This document shows positions 1 through 7,189 of a DNA stretch of 10,954 nucleotides, piece after piece. The stretch spans positions 1 to 10,954 of the forward strand of contig VMTI01000199.1 of assembly GCA_013791675.1 (NCBI GenBank). Direction: 5' to 3'. The translations under genes were made by a program, and so were the position numbers. The first letter of the stretch is position 1. Every line of letters starts with the position of its first letter. Under the pieces are notes generated by a model. That model saw nothing but the letters and a program-made list of their open reading frames with translations. It was not told the DNA's origin and made no database searches. The DNA is from a bacterium. Lineage in GTDB: Bacteria > CG03.

Positions 1-896
1 CTTAAAATGTCCTTGAGCTTAAAACGTTGTCTGTCAGTTAGATTTTTTCCTCTCTTGAGGAAACACCAGCGTGTATGTTTCAGTATCGGTTCATACCCTT
101 CCTGTTCAAGTCGTCTGGTTTCTTCCGCACGCACTTTATCTATGGCCTTATTTAGGTTCGCTACAATATGGTAACGGTCAAGAATATGTACGGCATTTTT
201 TATCTTTTTGCGGATTACTTTTAGATATGGTTTCCACATGTCGCTGCATACGAACTGAATCCCTTCGCTCCATTCTTCTCCAAACTTACGAAAGAATCTC
301 AGCATTGTCCTTGCTGTCCGGTCTTTCCCTACCCATAACAGTCTGCGGCAACCTTCATTAAGCTGATAAATAACTGTCAGATATTTATGACCGCGCTGGT
401 ACTGAATCTCATCTACGCCAATAGCTGTAACACCTTTCACATCACGACGTTCAAGACCCCAATGAACAATCCATTCCACTGACCGGTACACACTCTGCCA
501 GCTTGTCTTGAATATCCTGGCTGTTTCACTCCAACTAAGCCGCCTCGCCCAGTTCGCCAGAAACTGCTGATACACCCTGCATAGCTGATGTTTCCCATCT
601 GCCCAAGGAATATATTCAACCCTTATCCCATGTTCCTTACATGACACACGCCGCATATGATACAGTAATACCACTGCATATCCCCACAACGGTATAAACT
701 CAAATCTGCGAGGAGATTTTCCTGTGTCGTATGTCGGTCCTGGCCGCTTACATACGGAACATAGACCTTTAGTGTTTTTCCGAGGCATTACTTCTACTTC
801 CAGAATATTTTCTCCTTTACTTTTCCCCCAGCTTACGTTTCCGTAAGTAAATCCCTTGATTTTATGACATCTATTTATTACAGTTCTTATAAGCAT
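1..896 (-). CDS. ISL3-family DDE transposase, C-terminus outside the window
   Basis: The - strand frame from ATG at 896-894 is open without a stop to position 1 (298 codons) and reads MLIRTVINRCHKIKG at its start. An N-terminal zinc-binding pattern is visible: C46-x2-C49 (LCSVCKRPG) and C86-x2-H89 (SCKEHG). A helix-turn-helix-like stretch follows at about 118-140 (ARRLSWSETARIFKTSWQSV). The RNase H-fold core starts with IGVDEIQ (D162) and VCSDMWKPY (D219), the first two catalytic acids of the ISL3 DDE domain, then HILDRYHIVANLNKA. The final catalytic Glu would lie beyond the edge; family members are about 400 residues. The ribosome site AGAGGTGA at 908-901 is well placed before the ATG. No lesion is seen in the visible part, so the element may be recent and active. 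It acts on its own inverted ends. Confidence 0.93.
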   Translation of the reverse strand, partial: MLIRTVINRCHKIKGFTYGNVSWGKSKGENILEVEVMPRKNTKGLCSVCKRPGPTYDTGKSPRRFEFIPLWGYAVVLLYHMRRVSCKEHGIRVEYIPWADGKHQLCRVYQQFLANWARRLSWSETARIFKTSWQSVYRSVEWIVHWGLERRDVKGVTAIGVDEIQYQRGHKYLTVIYQLNEGCRRLLWVGKDRTARTMLRFFRKFGEEWSEGIQFVCSDMWKPYLKVIRKKIKNAVHILDRYHIVANLNKAIDKVRAEETRRLEQEGYEPILKHTRWCFLKRGKNLTDRQRFKLKDIL

Positions 897-952
897 TGGC
901 TCACCTCTATTTGTTAAAGCTTTTTGCCAAAACATTTTAACAAATAAGAGCC
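1..952 (-). mobile_element. ISL3-family insertion sequence, one end and most of the transposase
   Basis: Only one end of the element is in the window. Read on the - strand, the likely tip begins at 952 with GGCTCTTATTTGTTAAAATG, which fits the GGCTCTT-type terminal repeats of the ISL3 family as I remember them. The transposase start lies about 55 bp inside. The far end and the 8-bp target duplication expected for this family cannot be checked because the element leaves the window at position 1. The tip lies about 150 bp from the first recognisable codon of a decapitated helicase gene, so insertion plus deletion may have removed the front of that gene. The exact tip is uncertain by several bases, because the inverted repeat there continues outward to 959. 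Confidence 0.85.
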
Positions 953-959
953 AATGCTT
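891..959. repeat. Bipartite inverted repeat spanning IS tip and transposase start
   Basis: Outer arms AAGCATTGGCTC (891-902) and GAGCCAATGCTT (948-959) are perfectly complementary over 12 bp. Inner arms ATTTGTTAAA (909-918) and TTTAACAAAT (936-945) are perfect over 10 bp, with a 17-nt loop. One outer arm contains the transposase ATG and touches its ribosome site; the other is the element tip. A transcript entering from outside the element would fold the start codon into the stem, while a transcript starting inside would not. IS10 and IS200 use hairpins this way to silence transposase made by read-through. That role here is inference. Confidence 0.85.
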
Positions 960-1105
960 CATTTTTTTATACTACGTGATTACAATCATATTTCCTGTAC
1001 TGATATCTATCTACCCCAACCTTTGTCCTTCCCCTATCAAGGGGAAGGAGTATATCTTTCTATTTTTACCCACTAATTCTGGCATAGAGACAAAAATTAA
1101 AGGGT
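953..1105. other. Intergenic junction between IS tip and helicase remnant
   Basis: I find no supportable gene here. A 62-codon + strand frame (976-1164) looks like chance: it has no ribosome site and is low-complexity and hydrophobic, and its end overlaps the helicase in another frame. The stretch holds one perfect palindrome (1026-1049). It probably replaces the lost front of the helicase gene, whose frame is open only back to 1088 (TAG stop at 1085-1087). Confidence 0.6.
1026..1049. repeat. Perfect 10-bp palindrome with 4-nt loop
   Basis: TCCTTCCCCT (1026-1035) pairs perfectly with AGGGGAAGGA (1040-1049) around the loop ATCA. No T-run follows on either strand, so it is a poor terminator. 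Its form (CCCC-TATCAA-GGGG core) resembles short dispersed palindromes common in repeat-rich bacterial genomes. Copy number cannot be judged from one window. Confidence 0.75.
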
Positions 1106-1180
1106 CTGGACAGGCAGAAAAACAGAGAAGAGTATTTAAAAACAAGCCGGACGATAGCGGGTGAAGTCAGAGAAAAAGTT

Positions 1181-3004
1181 TTGAAATATTTAATGGTGCG
1201 GCGCACCCGCTCGGAGGTTGAAAAATATTTCGCGGATGATTTAAAAAAACAGGGGTTAAAATTTCCCGATGTGGCCTCGCCCCGTCCGATGTATTACAAA
1301 CTGAATGAACAGGAAGATAAAATATTCAATAAGACGATATCAATAATAACGAAAGGGCTTGAATACGCGAGATATAAACCGATGCTGTATTATACAGGCG
1401 ATGTATCGCAACCGGAAAGAGTCGGGCAGACAAATATGAGCAAGCTGATGAAAATACTTCTTGTGAAGCGCCTTGAAAGCAGTTTCTTCGCTTTCAGAAA
1501 AAGCATAGATAGATTCATAGTTTCCAACGAACGGTTTTTGGATGAGTTTAAAAAAGGATATGTGTATGTCAGCAAAAAACATTCAAACAAAATATACGAA
1601 TTCCTTGAAAATGATAACGACGCGGCGGTAGAGAAACTTATTGATGAAGATAAGGCGGACAAATACCCAGCCGTTGAATTTGGGAAGAAATTCAAAAAAG
1701 ACCTTGAAAATGACATTGCCGCACTGAAAGATATAAAATCTTTATGGGCAGAGGTTCACCGCGACCCGAAAATTCAGGAGCTCAAAGAGGCAATCAAAAC
1801 GAGCCCGCTGCTTAATAAAAATAAATTCATCATTTTTTCGGAATCAAAGGAAACGGCGGAATATATTGCGGAATGTCTGGAAGAATATCCAGTGCTTCTT
1901 TACACAAGCGCATCCAGCGTGAAAACAAGGGAATATGTAATACAGAATTTTGACGCCAACGCGAGATCCCCTAAGAATGATTACCGCATACTTATCGCGA
2001 CAGAGGTGCTGTCCGAGGGGGTTAACCTTCATCAGGCGAATACGGTTATCAATTATGATATCCCGTGGAATCCAACGCGGCTGATGCAGAGGGTCGGGCG
2101 GGTGAACAGAATAGACACAAAGTTTGATAAGGTGCACACATACAATTTTTTCCCGACGGTGCAGGCGAACACGGAAATTAAACTTAAAGAAGCGGCGGAA
2201 GCGAAAATTCACACGTTTATAACAATGCTCGGAGCCGATGCATTGCTTCTGACAGAAGGAGAACCGGTCGGCTCACATGAACTTTTTGACAAATTATTGT
2301 CGGCAAAAACAATTACAGGCGAGGACGGGGCGGAAAACAGCGAACTGAAATATCTAAGATTCATAAAAGATTTAAGAGATACAAATCCGGATATGTTTGA
2401 CAGGGTCAAGAGAATTCCAAGAAAATCACGAACAGCGAGAAAATATAAAGACAAGGAGAGCCGTCTTATCACATATTTCAAAAAAGGCAAACTTCATAAA
2501 TTTTATATGACAGGCAAGGACAAATCTCCGGAAGAGCTGGATTTCGTGGCTTCCGCCGGAATTATGGAAGTGAACGCGGATATGAAAAAGGAAAAATTAG
2601 GCAGTGATTTCTATAAACTTTTAGATAAAAACAAAGTGGAATTTGAATATGCCACAACCGAAGATATGCCGCAGATGAAAGGAAAGGGCGGCAGAGACAG
2701 CGTGACTCTGATATTGGGAATTCTGAAAGCGGTTAAAGATTACAGGAAATATACCGATGAACAAGAACGGTATCTCCTGAAAGTGATAAAGCGGCTCGAG
2801 GAAGGCGCTCTTCCAAAACAAACGGCAAAGACGGTGTACAGGGAATTAAACGCGAATAAAGACGGTATAACGCCGCTTAAGATTATAGCTGTCCTTCAGA
2901 AAAATATTTCCGGTAAACTGCTTGCAAGTCATTTTGCGGACGAATCCGCCGTTCATGCCGGAATCGGAGAAGTGATATTGTCAGAATATCTGGTGAATAA
3001 ATGA
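1181..3004 (+). pseudogene. SNF2-type helicase, N-terminal half missing
   Basis: Superfamily 2 DNA translocase of the SNF2 group, C-terminal part only (607 codons from TTG 1181). Visible are YLMVRRTRSEVEKYF at the start (the conserved arginine region before the second RecA lobe), motif IV-like KFIIFSESK (215-223), motif V LIATEVLSEGVNL (271-283) and motif VI QRVGRVNRID (303-312) with the arginine finger. Walker A and the DEAH box should lie upstream and are absent. The frame is open back to 1088, and residues such as REEYLKTSRTIAGEVREKVL just before the TTG look native, so the TTG is not the original start. Full-length relatives are about 1,000 residues, often with an N-terminal phospholipase-D-like nuclease. 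It overlaps the NYN gene by ATGA. The probable original role is a restriction/anti-phage motor working with the methylase downstream. Without lobe 1 it cannot hydrolyse ATP. Confidence 0.85.
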
Positions 3005-3495
3005 AAAATATAGAAGAAAAAGTTTATGCGTTTATAGACAGTCAAAATTTAAATTTGTCTATTCGCGCGCAGGGCTGGAAACTTGATTTTAAGCGCTTGC
3101 TCAAATACTTAAGGGACAGATATAATGTACAGAAAGCATTTATATTTATCGGGCGTGTTCCTTCAAACGAAGTTCTATACGCTGCTTTAAAAAGCTATGG
3201 CTATATTCTTATTTTCAAACCCACATTAGTTCAGCCCGATGGAAAAGTCAAAGGAAATATTGATGCGGAATTGGTTCTTCACTCAATGATTGAATATCCA
3301 AATTACGATAAAGCTATAATAGCCAGCGGTGATGGCGACTTTCGCTGTCTTGTAGAATATCTGATTCAAAAAAATAAATTACTGAAGATTGTGATCCCGA
3401 ATAAAAACAGCTATTCTTCTTTATTGCGAGAATTTATGAAGCACATTCTTTTTATGAATGGCTTGAAAGAGAAATTGGAGTATCGGGGAAAATAA
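3001..3495 (+). CDS. NYN-domain (PIN-like) nuclease
   Basis: A 164-residue single-domain protein of the NYN/LabA (DUF88) type, a PIN-like fold with metal-dependent RNase activity in characterised members. The acidic site is visible: AFIDSQNL (D13, N16), GNIDAELVLHSM (D88) and ASGDGDF (D111, D113). These are the expected metal ligands, so it looks catalytically complete. No other domain, signal or membrane segment is seen. ATG 3001 overlaps the helicase TGA (ATGA), implying translational coupling, so this gene belonged to the helicase operon. In a helicase-methylase cassette an NYN nuclease could be the effector that cleaves RNA, or process a small RNA; this is inference. It remains intact while both large neighbours are broken. 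Confidence 0.88.
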   Translation: MKNIEEKVYAFIDSQNLNLSIRAQGWKLDFKRLLKYLRDRYNVQKAFIFIGRVPSNEVLYAALKSYGYILIFKPTLVQPDGKVKGNIDAELVLHSMIEYPNYDKAIIASGDGDFRCLVEYLIQKNKLLKIVIPNKNSYSSLLREFMKHILFMNGLKEKLEYRGK

Positions 3496-3540
3496 AAGGA
3501 GGGGCATTACCTAGGGACGGAACCCTTCGGATGGCCCCTC
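3490..3540 (-). terminator. Hairpin with T-rich tail, terminates - strand transcription
   Basis: On the - strand, GAGGGGC (3540-3534) pairs with GCCCCTC (3505-3499), extended by AT/AT across a one-base bulge, with a smaller inner AGGG/CCCT helix. The tail CTTTTATTTT follows (3498-3489). On the + strand no T-run follows, so it should not stop the helicase-NYN transcript efficiently. It would block - strand transcripts from the promoter at 3558-3585 from running antisense into the NYN gene. Confidence 0.6.
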
Positions 3541-3551
3541 ATCGTGATTCT
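3490..3551 (-). ncRNA. Candidate small hairpin RNA, about 60 nt
   Basis: A good - strand promoter (3558-3585) would start transcription near 3551, and a T-rich hairpin terminator ends near 3490. The product would be about 60 nt and mostly one imperfect hairpin with an inner AGGG/CCCT helix. The only frame starting with ATG inside it encodes ten or so residues and has no ribosome site, so a non-coding product is more likely. The last few bases overlap the end of the NYN gene in antisense. It could regulate the flanking defence genes or be a substrate of the NYN nuclease. Both ideas are inference, and no known RNA family was recognised. Confidence 0.35.
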
Positions 3552-3557
3552 AATAGT

Positions 3558-3585
3558 AGTATAGCTTATTTGTGTAGTTTGTCAA
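3558..3585 (-). promoter_or_regulatory. Sigma-70-like promoter on the - strand
   Basis: Reading the - strand, TTGACA (3585-3580) is followed after 16 bp by TATACT (3563-3558), a perfect -35 and a near-consensus -10. It points away from the methylase and towards the NYN gene's 3' end. I could not find a comparably good + strand promoter for the methylase in the same gap. The triple CCATGGCG repeat lies immediately upstream of the -35, where an activator or repressor would bind. Confidence 0.6.
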
Positions 3586-3589
3586 CACT

Positions 3590-3627
3590 ACTCGCCATGG
3601 CGTGTCCATGGCGAGTCCATGGCGCGC
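3590..3627. repeat. Three 11-bp tandem CCATGGCG units, with inverted repeat
   Basis: CCATGGCG occurs at 3595, 3606 and 3617, exactly 11 bp apart, with spacers TGT and AGT. Each contains the palindrome CCATGG. In addition ACTCGCCATGG (3590-3600) and CCATGGCGAGT (3606-3616) form a perfect 11-bp inverted repeat with a 5-nt gap. Helical phasing plus dyad symmetry, next to a promoter and 24 bp before the methylase ATG, suggests an operator for a dimeric or oligomeric regulator. No regulator gene is visible nearby. Confidence 0.65.
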
Positions 3628-3650
3628 AAAGCTAAGAATAGGGGTATTTA

Positions 3651-4511
3651 ATGGATAAAGAGCAGGGAATAAGAATAATCAAGGATATTTTTGAAAATCC
3701 TTTTGATTATGAAAAATATTCGAGCTTCAGTAATAATCTGCTTAAACATATAGAAACTACTCCCACGACAATACAGGCAGGGAGCCGCATTCCAGATGCT
3801 TTTAAATCTTATATAAGACTGATGAAGCGCGTTGGCAAATATAAAGATTCTCAGGGGAATCTGATAGATATTCTCGCCGTCTGGCTCAACAAGGGAACAT
3901 CTCTTGAAAGAGCCCGGACAATGCAGAGAAATTACATTGCCCGTTATTTGGACGGCAGCCGTGGCGGAAATCGGAAAAATGCCGCTTTAACGGCTTTTAT
4001 TTCCCCTGATGAAAACGACTGGCGGTTTTCATTCATAAAAATGGAATATGAGTTGGGAAGAACTCCGACAGGCAAATTAACAGGCGTTGAAAAATTTACT
4101 CCGGCGAAACGCTATTCGTTTATAGTGGGGTCAAACGAAAGTAGTCATACGGCGCAGAGCCAGCTTATGGATATTCTCTGTAAGGACGATGACCCGACCA
4201 TGGCGGAAATTGAAAACGCCTTCAGCATAGAAAAAGTAACAAAAGAATTTTTCCGGAAATATCAGGATTTGTTCGCAAAATTAAAAACATCTCTGGAAGA
4301 TATTGTCGCCAAGGATGGAAAAATCAGAGAGAACTTCGCTGCTCAGGGAGTTATCATTGACGACTTCGCGAAAAAGACGCTAGGCCAGATTGTGTTTCTG
4401 TATTTCCTACAGAAAAAAGGATGGTTCGGCGTTGGAAGGGACGCAAAATGGGGCACAGGGCATAAAAATTTTCTCAGAAAGCTGTTCAATAAGGAAATCG
4501 CTGGTTATTAA
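3651..4511 (+). pseudogene. Eco57I-like methylase/restriction enzyme, N-terminal fragment
   Basis: First of three pieces of one gene. This 286-codon piece matches, as I recall the family, the N-terminal region of large Eco57I-type methylase proteins: IPDAFKSYIRLMKRVGKY, TSLERARTMQRNYIARYL, DENDWRFSFIKMEY, FTPAKRYSFIVG and the helical IEKVTKEFFRKYQDLF. Such regions precede the methyltransferase core and may carry the nuclease. The segment IDILAVWLNK near residue 72 could be part of a degraded or divergent PD-(D/E)XK site, which is weak inference. ATG 3651 follows AGGGG at a plausible distance. It ends at TAA 4509-4511, but the very same frame continues at once as NFFNDILEPLFYEAL, which is normal family sequence. 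The stop is therefore a point nonsense change (AAA, CAA or GAA to TAA). Confidence 0.85.
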
Positions 4512-4529
4512 AATTTCTTCAATGATATT

Positions 4530-6215
4530 TTGGAGCCGCTGTTTTATGAAGCGTTGTCAAAACCGCGGGACGATGATTTCTATCAGCTTTTTAACTGCAA
4601 GATTCCCTTTTTGAACGGCGGACTGTTTGACCCGATTAACGAGTATGACTGGGTGCATACGGATATTTTATTCCCGAATGGAATATTTTCCAATTCCGTA
4701 AAAACAAAGGAAGGAGATACCGGCACAGGGATTTTAGACGTCTTTGACAGATATAATTTCACAGTAAAAGAAGATGAGCCTCTGGAAAAAGATGTCGCTG
4801 TTGATCCGGAGATGCTCGGTAAGGTTTTTGAAAATCTTCTGGATTCAAAAGAAAGAAAATCAAAAGGCAGTTTCTATACCCCCAGAGAAATTGTCCATTA
4901 TATGTGTCAGGAAAGTTTGGCGAATTATTTGACAACCGAACTTTCCCTAAAGGACTTCGCCTCTGTCATTCCGAGCGAAGCGAGGAATCTCAAAGAAGAT
5001 ATTGAATTGCTTGTACGCAAAGGCGAGACTATTATTGAAAACGAATACGCGGTTCTTGAAAAAGAACGGGCAATTAAAGCCGGTGAGATTGAAAGCACTA
5101 AAATTAAAACAAAAATGCCGGAATCAATTCGCGAAAACGCGAAAGCGTTAGACAACGCGTTAGAAAGAATCCGCGTCTGCGATCCCGCAGTCGGCTCAGG
5201 AGCTTTTCTCGTCGGTATGATGAACGAGATCGTAAAGGCGAGGCGCGCTTTGGCTCCCGTATTTGAGAAAGTATCGGCGGGACAAAAAGTACAGGAAAGA
5301 GTTGAACTTGTTTATAAGCTGAAGAGGCACGCCATACAAAACTGCCTTTACGGAGTGGATATTGACCCCGGGGCGGTGGAGATAGCAAAGCTCCGGCTCT
5401 GGCTGTCGCTGGTGGTGGATGAGGAAGAATATAAAACCATTCAGCCGCTTCCTAATCTGAATTATAAGATAATGCAGGGCAACAGCCTGCTTGAAGAATA
5501 CGAGGGAGTAAAACTCTTTGACGAGAGAATGATAGAACCGGCATACAATTTGCAGGAACAGCGTCAGCAGTTTTTAGAAAAGCAGAACAAGTTACAGAAA
5601 GAATATTTTGACCTGCATTCCACCGGAAAATTAAGTGTCGAGAAAAAAACAAAACTTGAATCAGAACTTAAAACAATAGACAAATCCATAAAGAAAATTG
5701 ATAAAAGCGCCCACTCCGCTACTGACGCTAATTTAGAATTAGAGCTTGATAATTTGAATCTGGCGCGTAAAAAAATGCAACTGTTAAAAGACAAGCATAA
5801 ACAGTTTTTTGAAACTTACGAGCGGGATAAGAAGAGAGAATTAAAAAAAGAGATAGAAACTATTGAATGGGAACTGATAGAAGCGACATTAAAAGAACAG
5901 AACAAAACAAAAGCGTTAAGCAAAATTCAAAAGTCCAGAAAAGAAAACATCAAACCCTACTTCTTGTGGAAACTGAATTTTGAGGAAGTGTTCCGCGAAA
6001 ACGGCGGCTTCGACATCGTCATCGCCAATCCCCCATATGTAGATTCTGAAGAAATGACAAGAACAATGCATGGACAAAGAGAAGATATAAGTAGGGTTTA
6101 TTCTACCGCAAAAGGGAATTGGGATTTATATATACCTTTTTGGGAACAGGGTTTTAATCTGCTTTCGAGTAAAGGAAATGCAGTTTTTATACTCCAAATA
6201 AATGGCTCTCAATAA
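4530..6215 (+). pseudogene. Eco57I-like N6-adenine methylase, catalytic-core fragment
   Basis: Second piece of the split gene, in the same frame as the first; sense codons resume at 4512, and TTG 4530 is only a formal start. It holds the N6-adenine methyltransferase core: GSFYTP (113-118, motif X region), DPAVGSG (218-224, SAM-binding motif I), VDIDPGAVEIAKLRLWLS (motif II) and NPPY (500-503, catalytic motif IV). The substrate is adenine in double-stranded DNA with SAM as donor. Between motifs II and IV lies a long charged coiled-coil insert (about 340-475). A palindromic repeat encodes VIPSEARNL at 146-154. The frame goes wrong near 6192: it reads FILQINGSQ and stops at 6213, whereas one base offset gives PNKWLSIKYGERLRAFL, which continues into the next piece. 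All catalytic motifs remain, but the target-recognition part is disconnected. Confidence 0.88.
4965..4991. repeat. Palindromic dispersed repeat inside the methylase (VIPSEARNL)
   Basis: The sequence carries GTCATTCCGAGCGAAGCGAG and then GAATCTC; ATTCC and GGAAT arms flank a GAGCGAAGCGA core. It encodes VIPSEARNL on the + strand and SLRFLASLGMT on the - strand, both hallmarks of a short palindromic repeat seen in many unrelated bacterial genomes. It sits in frame in a variable linker between methylase motifs X and I, so it lengthens the protein without breaking it. Confidence 0.8.
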
Positions 6216-6229
6216 AGTATGGCGAGCGT

Positions 6230-7189
6230 TTGCGAGCATTTTTGCATGATTTTATTTATCGTATCGGGAACTTTGACAAAGTTAATGTATTTGAAGCGGG
6301 TAATTCACCGATAGTGTGCTTTATCAAAAAAGGAATTGTAATAGAAAATATCCAAGTTGATATATTCGGTGGGAACCACTGTATTATGGAAAAAATATAC
6401 GCTAGCCATTCGCGGTTAAAGGATAACAATTGGGGATATTTACTTTCTATGAATCTTAAGTTGCTTTTTAAAATTGCAGATACCCCAAAGAAAGTAAAAG
6501 ATGATTATGTAGCTGAAAATCCATTTACAGTTTCGGAAGCGTATGGAGTAAAAGAAATTATAGAAGATTTAGATAATAGAAATTCTTATAATCCAAAAAA
6601 ATACTTTAAATTCGTTAATACTGGAACAATTGATAAATATCTTACTTTATGGGGGAGAAAGAAAACAACTTATCTAAAGAATAAATATCTTTTCCCTGTT
6701 ATTTTAAAAACTGCATTTCTCAAAAAATATCCACGCAGATACAAGCAAATGGATGCAACAAAGATATTAATAAGTGGAATGCGGCATTTTGAGAGTGTCA
6801 TAGATGCCGAGTCAAATATAGTTGCAGGGAAATCTACGGTAATATTAAAAGGGAAAAACAAGTCAGATTATAGAGAAATACTGGGGATATTAAATTCAAA
6901 ATTAATTTCATTTTATATTAAAGAATCGTTTAGTGCATTAGGAATTGATGGAGGAATTAATTTTACAGCAAGTTTAGTTGAAGGTTTGCCTCTCCCTAAA
7001 TTAGATAAAAGTAGTTCAAAAATTATTGAAAACTTTGTTAGTGAAATCCTTGCAATTACTAACGACAAAAATTATTTAGAAAATGCATCGAAGCAAGCCA
7101 AAGTTCAACAATATGAACATCAGATTGATGAGTTGGTTTACAAACTTTATGGCTTAACCCTGGAGGAAATAGAAACAATTGAAAAATGA
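6230..7189 (+). pseudogene. Eco57I-like methylase, C-terminal target-recognition fragment
   Basis: Third piece of the split gene. The native frame enters at 6194 (PNKWLSIKYGERLRAF), and TTG 6230 is merely the first start codon in it, with no ribosome site. It carries the C-terminal specificity region: FEAGNSPIVCFIKKG early, the typical FILGILNSKLIxFY-like element here as REILGILNSKLISFYIKE, then VEGLPLPKL and a helical tail ending VYKLYGLTLEEIETIEK. Such elements read the DNA target in Type IIG/ISP-like enzymes. Restoring one base and the upstream stop gives a protein of about 1,179 residues, normal for the family. The piece is clearly more AT-rich than the core. Its TGA overlaps the next ATG (ATGA). 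Confidence 0.85.

Noticed and set aside
71..361. 96-codon + strand frame
   Set aside because: It lies antisense inside the transposase, which has clear DDE and zinc motifs on the - strand.
976..1164. 62-codon + strand frame between IS and helicase
   Set aside because: No ribosome site, no motif, and its end overlaps the native helicase frame in another phase.
3510..3545. Tiny - strand peptide starting MRGHPKG within the hairpin RNA
   Set aside because: No ribosome site and no sign of coding beyond chance.
3595..3627. CRISPR-like array
   Set aside because: Units are 11 bp with 3-bp spacers, far too short for repeat-spacer structure.
4509..4511. Stop-codon reassignment or programmed read-through at TAA
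   Set aside because: TAA also ends other genes here normally (for example NYN at 3493-3495), and no recoding signal is seen.
6184..6215. Programmed frameshift linking the methylase parts
   Set aside because: Only a T5 tract is present, with no downstream stem or known precedent in this enzyme family; mutation or sequence error is simpler.
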